A stretch of 55,488 bases of DNA, taken from assembly GCA_012798755.1 (NCBI GenBank), contig JAAZMP010000084.1, positions 1 to 55,488 of the forward strand, in the 5' to 3' direction. A model generated the notes under the pieces. The model saw nothing but the letters and a program-made list of their open reading frames with translations, was not told where the DNA came from and did not search any database. Positions within the stretch are counted from its first letter, which is position 1, and every line of letters begins with the position of its first letter. The DNA comes from Bacillota bacterium. Its GTDB lineage: Bacteria; Bacillota; Dethiobacteria; DTU022; UBA8154. The translations under genes were made by a program, and so were the position numbers. Positions 9,268 to 18,451 of this stretch are shown here, piece after piece.

Positions 9268-9908
9268 TGGAAACCATTGCTATAATACCGGCTTATAACG
9301 AAGAAAAAAACATCGGAAATGTTTTGGCTGTACTAAAACGTGTTGATCTGATTAAGAAAGTTATTGTTGTAAGCGATGGTTCAACTGATGATACTGTCAA
9401 AGTATCCAAAAGTTACAATGTAGAAATTATCGAATTAATGGAAAACCGTGGCAAGGGTGGAGCACTAAAAGCCGGATTGGATAATTTTCAAGCAGATGTG
9501 GTTCTATTTTTGGATGCTGATCTGCTTGGTTTAACTGAAAAACATGTACATAACCTTTTGGGACCGGTTGTCAGGGATGAGGCGGATATGACTATTGGGA
9601 TTTTTGAAAAAGGAAGAATTGCCACCGATTTTGCCCAGAAAATGGCCCCGTACCTATCTGGTCAAAGGGCCGTCAAATTTTCTATATTAGAAAGGATATC
9701 AGATCTTGACATAGCAGGTTTTGGTGTAGAGCTTGCTCTGAACCGTTTTATAGAATCGTCGGATATCAGAGTAAAAGAAGTCCTTTTGTACGACATGTCC
9801 CATGTTATGAAAGAGGAAAAAATGGGTGTTTGGAAAGGGATGGCCGCCCGAATGAAAATGTACTGGGAAATAATTAAATATCTTACTCGAGTGAGCACTT
9901 TAAAATAA
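9267..9908 (+). CDS. Family 2 glycosyltransferase (GT-A fold)
   Basis: Predicted cytoplasmic sugar transferase of 213 residues. The N-terminal IIPAYNEEKNIGNVL, VSDGSTDDT and the metal-binding FLDADLLG motif define a GT2 domain. There is no clear membrane anchor, unlike many dolichol-phosphate mannosyltransferase-like proteins. The donor and acceptor are unknown; a nucleotide-sugar/polyprenyl reaction would fit the neighbouring lipid-carrier genes. It overlaps ispG by one base (TGATG) with GGAGG ten bases upstream, and closes the operon before a terminator. It occupies the place where proS-polC stand in many Firmicutes. Confidence 0.88.
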   Translation: METIAIIPAYNEEKNIGNVLAVLKRVDLIKKVIVVSDGSTDDTVKVSKSYNVEIIELMENRGKGGALKAGLDNFQADVVLFLDADLLGLTEKHVHNLLGPVVRDEADMTIGIFEKGRIATDFAQKMAPYLSGQRAVKFSILERISDLDIAGFGVELALNRFIESSDIRVKEVLLYDMSHVMKEEKMGVWKGMAARMKMYWEIIKYLTRVSTLK

Positions 9909-9974
9909 CGATTATAAACTATTTCCGGATGCAAAATTGTCGGAAGTTATCTCTAACGTTAAAGAAGAATTTAA

Positions 9975-10023
9975 AGGGTTGCCATTGTATTCAAATATAT
10001 TCAAAATGGCAAACCTCTTTTTT
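9975..10023 (+). terminator. Rho-independent terminator after the ispG-glycosyltransferase operon
   Basis: Long stem AGGGTTGCCATT (9975-9986 region) against AATGGCAAACCT with a single mismatch, followed by a run of T. It ends the pyrH-to-glycosyltransferase transcript. Confidence 0.85.
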
Positions 10024-10125
10024 CAGTCATAGTATTTCAAAAACCCAGCAATTATATCTTTTATATGTTTACCCTGAACAATAGCTGCAAAATCCTTCGT
10101 TGTGTTAAAGCGCGGGACGCTTTTC

Positions 10126-10154
10126 TTGCATAAGATTTATAGATATGATAAAAT
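10126..10154 (+). promoter_or_regulatory. Sigma-A promoter of the rimP-nusA-infB operon
   Basis: TTGCAT (10126-10131), 17-base spacer, TAAAAT (10149-10154). It lies between the preceding terminator and the rimP leader hairpin, giving a leader of about 75-80 bases. Confidence 0.7.
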
Positions 10155-10189
10155 ATTCATTGGTTGAGGACAGGATTGTAAAGCGACGA

Positions 10190-10213
10190 AGAGTGGGCTT
10201 ATTCCCACTCTTT
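10190..10213 (+). promoter_or_regulatory. Leader hairpin (terminator-like) ahead of rimP
   Basis: Perfect 8-bp stem AGAGTGGG (10190-10197) / CCCACTCT (10204-10211) with loop CTTATT, followed by TTTATTC. It is inside the transcript made from the promoter at 10126, upstream of the rimP ribosome binding site, so it could act as an attenuator. NusA, encoded downstream, affects termination, which would allow feedback control; that is inference. Confidence 0.55.
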
Positions 10214-10240
10214 ATTCTTGAAAATATGGAGATGTTTTTC

Positions 10241-10726
10241 ATGAAATCATCAAATGCAGGTGCCGGCAAGGAAAGAGTTCATAAGGTAATCGAAAAGCTG
10301 GCATTAACAGTAACCGATGGAATGGGCATTGAACTTGTAGGGGTTGATTATATGCCGGCAGGAAAACGTTCCCGTGTTGTTGTCTATATAGATAAACCGG
10401 GGGGCGTTTTTATAGAAGACTGTGAAAAAGTTAGCAGATCACTTGGTGAAATTTTGGATAGGGAAGATCCTATCCCTTCGAGTTATTTGTTGGAAGTGTC
10501 TTCTCCGGGGATAGAAAGGCCACTGAGAAAACCTAAGGATTTCATAAGGTTTAAAGGGAATTATGTAAAGATTAAAACCAGCCATAAAATTAATGAGCGC
10601 AGAAATTTTACCGGTATCCTGAAAGACTTTCTTAATGATACGCTTGTTTTAGAGACAGATGAAGGTGAAAAGTTTAACATTGCTTTGCATGAAATAGCTA
10701 AAGCAAACCTCTGGTATAAAAAATAA
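10241..10726 (+). CDS. rimP: Ribosome maturation factor RimP
   Basis: 30S subunit assembly factor. The family core is seen as GIELVGVDYMPAGKRSRVVVYIDKPGG, the DCEKVSRSLGEILD segment and YLLEVSSPGIERPLRK, followed by the C-terminal SH3-like domain. ATG 10241 is chosen since GGAG lies nine bases upstream and the 161-residue product then matches the family; earlier in-frame codons run through the leader hairpin. It starts the rimP-nusA-rnpM-infB-rbfA operon. Confidence 0.95.
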   Translation: MKSSNAGAGKERVHKVIEKLALTVTDGMGIELVGVDYMPAGKRSRVVVYIDKPGGVFIEDCEKVSRSLGEILDREDPIPSSYLLEVSSPGIERPLRKPKDFIRFKGNYVKIKTSHKINERRNFTGILKDFLNDTLVLETDEGEKFNIALHEIAKANLWYKK

Positions 10727-10738
10727 GGGGGAAAAAAA

Positions 10739-11974
10739 GTGAACCAGGATTTTATGCTTGCTTTAGAGGCCATAGAAAAAGAGAAGGGAATAGCAAAGGA
10801 CACTTTGTTTGAGGCTATTGAGGCAGCCTTAATTTCTGCTTACAAACGGAATTTTAGCTCTGCCCATAATGTAAAGGTTGATATTGACAGGGATACAGGT
10901 GAAATGCGGCTTTATTCCTGTCTCACCGTTGTTGAAAAAGTAGTCAACCCGCAATATGAAATTCATATTGATGATGCAAGGAAAAAAAGCCCCCTTTATG
11001 AACTTGGAGATGTGGTTGAATCGGAGGTTGCTCCCAAAAACTTTGGAAGAATAGCAGCCCAAACCGCTAAACAGGTTGTTATTCAACGGATCAGAGAGGC
11101 TGAACGCGATCTGATCTATGAGGAGTATGTCGATCGTGAAGAAGACATTGTAACCGGCTTAATACAACGGTTTGAACATAGAAATACCATAATTAATCTT
11201 GGGAAAACAGAAGCTATTTTGACCCCACAAGAGCAGATGCCCGGGGAAAACTATAAGCAAGGCGATCGCCTCAAGGCGTATATATTGGAGGTTAAAAAAA
11301 CTACAAAAGGTCCCCAAATTTTGGTTTCCAGGACACATCCAGGGCTTTTAAAACGTTTGTTTGAACTGGAAGTGCCGGAAATATATAACGGTGTTGTTGA
11401 AATTAAAGCAATTGCCCGTGAACCGGGAAACCGTTCCAAGGTGGCTGTGTTTTCCAGTGATAAGAATATTGATCCTGTTGGGGCATGTGTAGGCCCTAAA
11501 GGCAGCAGAGTGCAGTCTGTTGTAGGTGAACTCAAGGGGGAAAAAATTGATATTGTGGAATGGGATGAGGATCCGGAAATTTTTGTGGCCAGAGCTTTAA
11601 GTCCGGCCAGGGTATTAAAAGTGGAAATAATTGCCGAAAACAAATCGGCTATGGTAGTAGTCCCCGATTATCAACTTTCACTTTCTATTGGTAAAGAAGG
11701 ACAAAATGTTCGTCTTGCCGCTAAATTGTCAGGGTGGAAAATTGATATCCTCAGCGAATCTGAATATAACGAAAAAATTGCTGACGAAAGGGCTGAGGAA
11801 GAAAAGGAAGAAGAAGGTGTAAAAAGTGCAGCCGAAATAGGAAAAATGGGTGAAGACGGCGAAGACGAGGCAGAAAAGATAGATGACAGTGCTATTGAAG
11901 CAAACGAATCAGATGACAGCGCGGCTGAGCAAACTATAATTGACGAAAGTCTTGACGGCGAGATCATTGGATAA
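10739..11974 (+). CDS. nusA: Transcription termination/antitermination factor NusA
   Basis: RNA-polymerase-bound factor controlling pausing, termination and antitermination. Order: N-terminal polymerase-binding domain, S1 domain (from about residue 130), two KH domains (GACVGPKGSRVQSVVGEL and LSIGKEGQNVRLAAKLSGW). The GTG start has GGGGGAAAA before it. The 411-residue length exceeds the roughly 350-370 of many Firmicutes because of a C-terminal tail of about 60 residues very rich in Glu and Asp; such acidic tails vary between species. Confidence 0.96.
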   Translation: MNQDFMLALEAIEKEKGIAKDTLFEAIEAALISAYKRNFSSAHNVKVDIDRDTGEMRLYSCLTVVEKVVNPQYEIHIDDARKKSPLYELGDVVESEVAPKNFGRIAAQTAKQVVIQRIREAERDLIYEEYVDREEDIVTGLIQRFEHRNTIINLGKTEAILTPQEQMPGENYKQGDRLKAYILEVKKTTKGPQILVSRTHPGLLKRLFELEVPEIYNGVVEIKAIAREPGNRSKVAVFSSDKNIDPVGACVGPKGSRVQSVVGELKGEKIDIVEWDEDPEIFVARALSPARVLKVEIIAENKSAMVVVPDYQLSLSIGKEGQNVRLAAKLSGWKIDILSESEYNEKIADERAEEEKEEEGVKSAAEIGKMGEDGEDEAEKIDDSAIEANESDDSAAEQTIIDESLDGEIIG

Positions 11975-11997
11975 TATTGTTTCCTGGAGGGATTACC

Positions 11998-12291
11998 TTG
12001 GCCAAAAAGCGTAGGGTTCCCCAAAGAATGTGTTTGGGTTGTCGGGAAAACAAAAACAAAAGAGAGTTAATTAGAATAGTAAGAACCCCCTTGGGAGAAA
12101 TTGAACTTGATGTTACAGGTAAAAAAGCAGGAAGAGGTGCCTATATTTGCCCTAGCATCGACTGTTTCCAAAGGGTTATAAAAAATAAAAGTTTGGAAAA
12201 AAGTTTACGTTCCACTATTCCGGAAGGTGTCATCAATTCTTTGAAAGAAAGATTGGAGGGGAAGGGGTTGCCGACTGACACTTCTTCTTAG
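11998..12291 (+). CDS. rnpM: RNase P modulator RnpM (YlxR family)
   Basis: Small RNA-binding protein of the YlxR fold; the B. subtilis homologue was reported to bind and modulate RNase P. Signature segments are PQRMCLGCRENKNKRELIRIV, with two cysteines, and GRGAYICP. TTG 11998 has GGAGGG seven bases upstream and gives 97 residues. In most Firmicutes the L7Ae-like gene ylxQ follows; here no intact ylxQ is found in the 108 bases before infB. Confidence 0.93.
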   Translation: MAKKRRVPQRMCLGCRENKNKRELIRIVRTPLGEIELDVTGKKAGRGAYICPSIDCFQRVIKNKSLEKSLRSTIPEGVINSLKERLEGKGLPTDTSS

Positions 12292-12367
12292 ATATTCTTG
12301 CCAAAGGAAAGCGGCAAATTTTGAAATTACTTTCCTTTAGAATAGAAGTCGAAGTATCAGTAAATTT

Positions 12368-12394
12368 AAGGAGGTAAATAAAATGGAGGTGTGA
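12368..12394 (+). promoter_or_regulatory. Possible three-codon minicistron (ATG GAG GTG TGA) before infB
   Basis: AAGGAGG (12368-12374) stands eight bases before ATG 12383, which opens a frame of three sense codons stopping at TGA 12392-12394. The codons GAG GTG themselves form the GGAGGTG ribosome binding site for infB at ATG 12400, so ribosomes on the first site would cover the second. It could also be a simple duplicated ribosome binding site. Confidence 0.35.
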
Positions 12395-12399
12395 ACCTT

Positions 12400-14520
12400 A
12401 TGAGTAAGGTAAGGGTTTATGAACTATCAAGGGAGCTGGGGATTAACAGCAAAAAACTAACAAACATCCTTAAAGAGCTGGACATTGATGTTAAAAATCA
12501 TATGAGCACTTTGGATAAAGATGTGGCAGCAAGAGTGGTAGAAATGCTAACTAAAGGCGAAATGAAACCAATAGGCCGGGAAGAGGACTCCAAGGAGATT
12601 CAAGCTGAAGCAACCGTCATAGAAAAAACTGCAGAAAAGGCTACCGGAAAAACTGAAAAAGCAAAGGAAAGAGCATCTGAAGATAAAAAGAAAACTGCAG
12701 ATAAAAGAACGGTAAAGGGAGGCCGCAAGGCCAGGAGAGCGGCCAGATTGTCCGCCAAGGAGAAAAAAAGGCCGGAAAAGTCGCTTTCCCTGGAAGGAAG
12801 AGTAACTGTGGGTGAACTGGCTGCAAGGTTGAATGTGATGGCTTCTGAGGTGCTTTCCAAATTATTGGATTTAGGCCTAATCTATAACATTAATCAGCAG
12901 TTAACCGAAGATGTATTGGAAATACTATCGGAAGAATACGGAATCAAATTTGATATAAGAACCGATCCCGATGAAGAAGAACTTCTTAACATGATTGAAC
13001 AACAAGCCAATGGTGTACAGACACCCAGGCCGCCTGTAGTGACCGTTTTGGGGCACGTTGACCATGGGAAGACTTCGCTGTTAGATGCCATCAGGGAAAC
13101 TGATGTCATTGCCTCCGAAGCAGGCGGAATAACTCAACATATTGGAGCTTACACTGTCAAGATTGATAAAAACAAAGTGGTTTTTCTGGATACACCTGGG
13201 CATGAGGCTTTTACAGCTATGCGTGCCAGAGGCGCACAGGTGACGGATATTGCTATCCTAGTCATAGCGGCAGATGATGGAGTTATGCCCCAGACAATCG
13301 AAGCCATCAACCATGCCAGGGCAGCAGATGTTCCTATGATCGTAGCTTTGAATAAAATAGATAAACCTGACGCAAATCCCGAAAGAGTTAAACAGCAGCT
13401 CGCCGAGGTAGGACTAATACCTGAGGAGTGGGGCGGAGACACCATTTTTGTAAATGTAAGTGCGCTTAGGAAAGATGGACTGGAAGAACTTTTGGAAATG
13501 GTTCTGCTTGTAGCGGAGATGTCAGAGCTTAAAGCAAATTACGCCCGTAAGGCTAAAGGGGTGGTAATAGAAGCAAAACTAGACAAAGGAAGAGGCCCTG
13601 TTGCCACAATACTTGTGCAAGATGGAATGATGAGCATAGGAGATCCGGTAATTTGCGGAAATATTTATGGCAGGATCAGGGCCATGATTGATGATAAGGG
13701 TTCCAGGGTGGACAAAGCCTTTCCTTCTACACCCGTTGAAATTTTAGGCCTTGCCGAAGTGCCGCAATCAGGCGACAGTCTTTTAGTAGTCCAGGATGAA
13801 AAATTAGCAAGGCAGATTGCTCAAAAAAGAGGGGAAAAACTAAGGGAAGCTACCCTTCGCAAAGATCATAAAATTTCTTTAGATGATTTTTTCAAACAAA
13901 TCAAGGATGACGAAGTAGATCTGAATATTATTATCAAAGCGGATGTTCAGGGTTCAGCTGAAGCGCTGCAGGAATCTCTAATGAAGATTGAAAGCGATAA
14001 TATTAATATTCAGGTTATTCATAAAGGGGTGGGCGCGATTACAGAGTCTGATGTTATGCTTGCGTCGGCATCTAACGCGATTATTATCGGGTATAACATT
14101 CGGCCGGAAGCAAATGCCAGAAAACTGGCAGAGAAGGAACAGGTTGACATAAGACTTTATCGAGTTATTTATGAAATCATTGATGATGTCAAATCTGCAA
14201 TCCATGGTTTACTTGAACCTGAATATAAGGAGGTAGTACTTGGTCAGGCAGAAATAAGGAAACTTTTTAAAGCATCAAGGTTGGGAACTATAGCGGGAAC
14301 TTATGTCCTTGAAGGAAAAATAATCCGAAATGCAGGTATGCGTGTAATAAGAGACGGTGTTGTGATACATGAAGGTAAGATTGAGTCCCTGAAAAGGTTT
14401 AAAGATGACATTAGGGAGGTAAGTACAGGTTTTGAATGCGGGATTCTCCTGGAAAACTTTAATGACTTAAAGGAAGGCGATATTTTGGAGGCGTATGAAT
14501 TAAGAAAAGTTAGCGCCTAA
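12400..14520 (+). CDS. infB: Translation initiation factor IF-2
   Basis: GTPase that brings initiator tRNA to the 30S subunit. Order: IF2_N helix domain (residues 1-50), a lysine- and glutamate-rich linker (about 55-130), second IF2_N domain (about 135-185), G domain with GHVDHGKT near residue 218, [20 protein letters not shown] and NKIDK, then domains II-IV. ATG 12400 is supported by GGAGGTG eight bases upstream; GTG 12391 is inside that site. Length 706 is normal. It is followed 33 bases later by rbfA. Confidence 0.96.
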   Translation: MSKVRVYELSRELGINSKKLTNILKELDIDVKNHMSTLDKDVAARVVEMLTKGEMKPIGREEDSKEIQAEATVIEKTAEKATGKTEKAKERASEDKKKTADKRTVKGGRKARRAARLSAKEKKRPEKSLSLEGRVTVGELAARLNVMASEVLSKLLDLGLIYNINQQLTEDVLEILSEEYGIKFDIRTDPDEEELLNMIEQQANGVQTPRPPVVTVLGHVDHGKTSLLDAIRETDVIASEAGGITQHIGAYTVKIDKNKVVFLDTPGHEAFTAMRARGAQVTDIAILVIAADDGVMPQTIEAINHARAADVPMIVALNKIDKPDANPERVKQQLAEVGLIPEEWGGDTIFVNVSALRKDGLEELLEMVLLVAEMSELKANYARKAKGVVIEAKLDKGRGPVATILVQDGMMSIGDPVICGNIYGRIRAMIDDKGSRVDKAFPSTPVEILGLAEVPQSGDSLLVVQDEKLARQIAQKRGEKLREATLRKDHKISLDDFFKQIKDDEVDLNIIIKADVQGSAEALQESLMKIESDNINIQVIHKGVGAITESDVMLASASNAIIIGYNIRPEANARKLAEKEQVDIRLYRVIYEIIDDVKSAIHGLLEPEYKEVVLGQAEIRKLFKASRLGTIAGTYVLEGKIIRNAGMRVIRDGVVIHEGKIESLKRFKDDIREVSTGFECGILLENFNDLKEGDILEAYELRKVSA

Positions 14521-14553
14521 TTAGCCTTTTTACGCAGCTGGGAGGGTGTTTTT

Positions 14554-14925
14554 ATGCGTTCACAAAGGGTTGGGGAACAAATAAAAAAGGAAGTAAGTGA
14601 AATACTCAGGCATCAACTTAAAGATCCTGGCCTGGTCAACTTGATCAGTGTAACGGGTGTTGAGCTTACAAGGGATCTGCGTCATGCCAAGATATTTATT
14701 AGCATCTATGATCATCAAAATGCGCAGGATGCGCAAGAAAAAACCATTAACATTTTAAATGACAGGGCCTCAGGTTTCGTCCGTTCGGAAATTGGCAAAA
14801 GAATCCGTCTTCGCCATGTACCGGAAATCGAATTTTATTTGGATCGTTCTATGGCATACGGAGCACACATAGAAAACGTACTCCGGAGTTTGGAAAGTGA
14901 GTCAGGAGATGACAAACCTAAATGA
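14554..14925 (+). CDS. rbfA: Ribosome-binding factor A
   Basis: 30S subunit maturation factor with a KH-like fold, 123 residues. Recognised from the N-terminal RSQRVGEQIKKEVSEIL, the DPGLVNLISVTGVELTRDLRHAKIF segment and RIRLRHVPEIEFYLDRS. GGGAGGG precedes the ATG. Its TGA overlaps the ATG of nrnA by four bases (ATGA), so the two are translationally coupled. Confidence 0.96.
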   Translation: MRSQRVGEQIKKEVSEILRHQLKDPGLVNLISVTGVELTRDLRHAKIFISIYDHQNAQDAQEKTINILNDRASGFVRSEIGKRIRLRHVPEIEFYLDRSMAYGAHIENVLRSLESESGDDKPK

Positions 14926-15887
14926 AAGAATTTAACCTATCTTCATTGCTGAATGAATACGATAACTTTACTATATTAACCCATATTAGGCCGGATGGCG
15001 ATGCGATAGGTTCTTCTTTGGCTCTGAAGGCTGCTTTAAGACAAGAAGACAAAAAAGTAACTTTGTTATGCCCAAGCAGTATACCTGCCAAGTACTCCTT
15101 TCTTCCGGGGGTGGAAAAATTTAAAAATTTTTTCCCCGGGGAAGAAATAGGGGGCTTGGCATTTGTCTTAGATTGCAGCGATCTCGACAGGCTTGATTTT
15201 ATGAAAGAAAAAATGAACAAATTTGATTTGGTTGTAAATATTGATCATCATAAAACCAATGAGCAATTTGGAAATGTAAATTTAGTTGATCCTACTGCTG
15301 CTTCAACTGGAGAGCTAATATTTCTGTTGTTACGGGACAATAATTTTGATTTAAATTACGAGATAAGTTTAAATTTATACGTGGCTATCTCTTCGGATAC
15401 CGGTTCCTTTAAATTCGAAAATACTACCCCCCAAACAATGAAAATTGCCGGTTCACTGTTGGAAAAAGGAGTAAACCCTGCTTTTGTCAGCCAAAAGCTT
15501 TTCGATGAGTACCCACTTTCAACTATTCTTTTGCTGCGTGACAGCTTGAAAACATTACGGTTGAATCGATCCGGAGAAATTGCCTGGATGAGTGTCCACG
15601 AGGAAATGCTGAAAAAAAGCGGTTCTAAACCAGAGGAACTGGATGGTTTTGTAAATTATTTAAAAAATATCAGCGAAGTTGAAGTGGGAGTGTTTTTTTA
15701 TCATACCGCTGACGGTGGGACCAAAATAGGTTTTCGTTCCAAAACTGTAGATGTATCTTCTATCGCGCAAACCTTTGGTGGGGGGGGGCATTCCCGCGCT
15801 GCCGGCTGCACAATCTACGGCAACCCGCAGGAAGTAGTCAAAAAAACCATAGATTTTATAAGCAAATGTTTGATAAAGTCTCACTAG
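14922..15887 (+). CDS. nrnA: DHH/DHHA1 oligoribonuclease and pAp phosphatase NrnA
   Basis: Degrades short RNA oligonucleotides left by PNPase, RNase J and RNase Y, and dephosphorylates 3'-phosphoadenosine 5'-phosphate. Metal-binding motifs: HIRPDGDAIGS, VLDCSDLDR and the DHH box NIDHHKTN; the C-terminal DHHA1 domain ends with GGGGHSRAAGC. The glycines of that motif are encoded by an uninterrupted run of nine G, open in this assembly but prone to slippage. Length 321 matches the family. Coupled to rbfA by a four-base overlap. Confidence 0.95.
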   Translation: MKEFNLSSLLNEYDNFTILTHIRPDGDAIGSSLALKAALRQEDKKVTLLCPSSIPAKYSFLPGVEKFKNFFPGEEIGGLAFVLDCSDLDRLDFMKEKMNKFDLVVNIDHHKTNEQFGNVNLVDPTAASTGELIFLLLRDNNFDLNYEISLNLYVAISSDTGSFKFENTTPQTMKIAGSLLEKGVNPAFVSQKLFDEYPLSTILLLRDSLKTLRLNRSGEIAWMSVHEEMLKKSGSKPEELDGFVNYLKNISEVEVGVFFYHTADGGTKIGFRSKTVDVSSIAQTFGGGGHSRAAGCTIYGNPQEVVKKTIDFISKCLIKSH

Positions 15888-15918
15888 CAAGCACAAAACA
15901 ATTTCGGAGGTTTTCTAT

Positions 15919-16836
15919 TTGAACGGATTTATAAATATTTTAAAACCTCCTGGTTTAACCTCACATGATGTAGTCAAATATATCAGGACTTTGTTTCCAG
16001 GTGTCAAGGTTGGACATGGGGGTACCCTTGATCCCGGAGCTGCCGGGGTTTTGCCAATTCTTCTGGGAAAAGCAACCAAATTTTTTTCCTACATTGTGGA
16101 TTTTTCCAAAATATACAGAGCAGAACTGTTTTTGGGTGTGTCCACGGATTCTGCCGATTCTTCCGGGAAAATCATTGCTGCAAAAGAACCTTATACCTTG
16201 GATATTGAAGAAATCAAAAAAGTTCTTACTTCGTTTACAGGGGAAATTCAACAAACACCTCCGATGTTTTCCGCAATCAAACATAAAGGGAAAAAACTGT
16301 ACGAATATGCTCGTCGCGGTAAATCCATTGAACGGAAACCCAGGACAGTATACATTTTTTATATAAAGATAATTGATTATTTCCCACCCAAACGAGTTCT
16401 TTTGGAGGTAAAATGTTCTAAAGGAACCTATGTTAGAACCCTTTGTTCCCAAATCGGTGATGCTTTGGGTTTTGGCGGCCACATGTCCTTTTTGTTAAGG
16501 AGAGAAGTGGGCGATTTCAAGCTTTTGCAGGCAAACACATTTGAAAATTTGGATCATTTGTCAAGCATGGACAATCTTAAAAAAGCAATATTACCCCTGG
16601 ATTTTCCCTTTCAAAACGGGGGAAAGGTAGTGCTAAACCGGGATCGTGTAAATAGTCTAATTCATGAACGTTTTCTGCCCTTTAATAAAAGCCTGGATTC
16701 AGCTACAGAACCGGTTGACGGAAAGATTGTGCCAGTATATACTACAAAAGGAGATTTTGTTGGGCTGGGGCGGTTAGAAGAAGACAGCTCTTGTAACTTC
16801 GTTCTCAAACCTGAAAAAATCATCATACAAGTGTGA
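15919..16836 (+). CDS. truB: tRNA pseudouridine(55) synthase TruB
   Basis: Forms pseudouridine 55 in the T loop of tRNAs. N-terminal GFINILKPPGLTSHDVV and HGGTLDPGAAGVLPILLG (catalytic Asp) are diagnostic; KGTYVRTLCSQIGDALG and a C-terminal PUA-like region follow. TTG 15919 is the start, with GGAGG eight bases upstream. The 305-residue length is normal. Neighbour order nrnA-truB-ribF is the usual Firmicutes order. Confidence 0.96.
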   Translation: MNGFINILKPPGLTSHDVVKYIRTLFPGVKVGHGGTLDPGAAGVLPILLGKATKFFSYIVDFSKIYRAELFLGVSTDSADSSGKIIAAKEPYTLDIEEIKKVLTSFTGEIQQTPPMFSAIKHKGKKLYEYARRGKSIERKPRTVYIFYIKIIDYFPPKRVLLEVKCSKGTYVRTLCSQIGDALGFGGHMSFLLRREVGDFKLLQANTFENLDHLSSMDNLKKAILPLDFPFQNGGKVVLNRDRVNSLIHERFLPFNKSLDSATEPVDGKIVPVYTTKGDFVGLGRLEEDSSCNFVLKPEKIIIQV

Positions 16837-16940
16837 CTGTATCAGTTATGTACAAGGCTGCTCCGGTTTCATCTTTTTTTTGCGGCCTGTCAAGCATTTT
16901 TTGATCTATAATAATCAACATACCGGGCAGGGTGAGGTTC

Positions 16941-17915
16941 ATGGAGTTAATTCATGGTGTTGCAGGCTATAAGGACAATAATAATAAGCTGGCGCTTGCC
17001 CTGGGCAATTTTGACGGCATGCACCTGGCTCATCAAAAAATTATCGAAAGGGTAAAATATAAAGCTGAAGAGAAAGGTCTAAAAAGCGCTGTTTTTATTT
17101 TAGATCCCCATCCCTTTAAAATATTGTTTCCCTATAAGAAACTTGGATTACTTTCTTCTTTGCCTGAGAAAGCGGAGGCATTGGAAAACCTTGGTATAGA
17201 TTACATGTTTGTAGAAAAGTTTACCCGGGAAATTTCTTTATATTCTCCATTTAAGTTTGTCCAAAATTATCTGGTCGATTCCTTAAAAGTTAAAGAAATT
17301 GTTGTTGGTTACGATTATACATTTGGAAGACAGGGAAAGGGAACAACACATGATTTATGCAAGTGGGGCAAACAATTTGGCTTTAACGTAAATATTGTAC
17401 CTCCTGTTACACTTGATCAAAAAGTAGTGAGCAGTTCTCTGATAAGGGATCTGATTAGCCGTGGTAAGGTGCAAAGGGCGGCAGATTTCCTTGGTACTTT
17501 TTTTAAAAGAAAAGGAGAAGTTGTTCATGGCGATGGGAGGGGCCGTTTGTTGGGCTATCCTACAGCTAACCTGGATATTGATGGGGAACTTTTGCTCCCC
17601 AAAAATGGAGTTTATTTAAGTCTGGCATCCAGGGAAAACAAGAAAATCTTTGGCCTTGCAAATGTTGGAAATAAGCCTACGTTCGGGCCTTCTGAAGAAA
17701 TTTTTGTGGAAATTCATTTGATGGACTTTTATGGAAACGTCTATGCTGAAGAACTGACAACGGAATTTTTATGCAGAATCAGAGATGAAATGACCTTTAA
17801 AAATGCTACGTACTTAAAGAAACAAATAGAGGCTGACATAAAAATTGCCAGGGAGTTAATTGCCGGTAAATATGCCGGTTTGTTGGAAGGCAATTTATTA
17901 AAAGAGAGAAGCTAG
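16941..17915 (+). CDS. ribF: Bifunctional riboflavin kinase/FAD synthetase
   Basis: Makes FMN and FAD from riboflavin. The N-terminal adenylyltransferase domain shows LGNFDGMHLAHQKII and the LISRGKVQRAADFLG region; the C-terminal flavokinase domain shows GRGRLLGYPTANL. ATG 16941 follows AGGGTGAGG; GTG 16932 is inside that site. 324 residues. The 104 bases before it contain a TATAAT at 16907 but no good -35. Its flavins would serve, among others, the FAD subunit of the hydroxylase at 29.2 kb. Confidence 0.95.
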   Translation: MELIHGVAGYKDNNNKLALALGNFDGMHLAHQKIIERVKYKAEEKGLKSAVFILDPHPFKILFPYKKLGLLSSLPEKAEALENLGIDYMFVEKFTREISLYSPFKFVQNYLVDSLKVKEIVVGYDYTFGRQGKGTTHDLCKWGKQFGFNVNIVPPVTLDQKVVSSSLIRDLISRGKVQRAADFLGTFFKRKGEVVHGDGRGRLLGYPTANLDIDGELLLPKNGVYLSLASRENKKIFGLANVGNKPTFGPSEEIFVEIHLMDFYGNVYAEELTTEFLCRIRDEMTFKNATYLKKQIEADIKIARELIAGKYAGLLEGNLLKERS

Positions 17916-18098
17916 GGATCAAAAGGGTTTAAACAAATTGTTTTGGCATAATGTTTATTTTGGACCCATAAAACATTCCATATTGTTCCAAGTAATGACA
18001 TCGGCAGGGGTTGAAAATGCTTTAGGTTGTGCTTTTTCGGGATAGCCAGATATCTGCACCCTTTTGTCCGGTGTGCCTTAAACCTTGCTACAGCTTTG

Positions 18099-18127
18099 TT
18101 TACAAAGGTTTCGGTATGTGATAGAAT
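18099..18127 (+). promoter_or_regulatory. Sigma-A promoter of rpsO
   Basis: TTTACA (18099-18104), 17-base spacer, TAGAAT (18122-18127), about 55 bases before the rpsO start. The rest of the 266-base gap after ribF shows no coding frame. Confidence 0.7.
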
Positions 18128-18181
18128 CTGCTTGATCCTTCCCCGATTTTGATGTTGCTATTTGAAGGAGGTGAACATAAA

Positions 18182-18451
18182 GTGACGCTTTCGGGCGAAA
18201 TTAAAAGTAATATAATTAATGAATACAAAAACCATGACAGTGATACGGGTTCTCCCGAAGTACAGATTGCCATTCTTACCAAAAGAATTAACCAATTAAC
18301 GGATCATCTTAAGATGCATAAAAAAGATTTTCATTCCAGGCGGGGGTTGCTGAAAATGGTTGGAAGACGCAGGGGTTTGTTAAATTATTTGCGGGATAGA
18401 AAACCCGATAGATATCGGCTCATTATTGAAAGATTGGGCTTAAGAAAATAA
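18182..18451 (+). CDS. rpsO: 30S ribosomal protein S15
   Basis: Primary 16S rRNA-binding protein of 89 residues, exactly the usual length. Recognised from [34 protein letters not shown] and the C-terminal [16 protein letters not shown] 18182 is preceded by AAGGAGGTGA at good spacing; an in-frame codon at 18149 would add a non-homologous leader. It has its own promoter and is followed by a terminator, so some transcripts end before pnp. Confidence 0.97.
   Translation: MTLSGEIKSNIINEYKNHDSDTGSPEVQIAILTKRINQLTDHLKMHKKDFHSRRGLLKMVGRRRGLLNYLRDRKPDRYRLIIERLGLRK

Noticed and set aside
11671-12024. Minus-strand frame of 117 codons opposite the nusA tail
   Set aside because: Serine-rich shadow of the Glu/Asp-rich nusA tail, with no ribosome binding site. 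Same reasoning for other long minus-strand frames such as 8676-9116, 18852-19310, 37798-38313 and 46552-46989.
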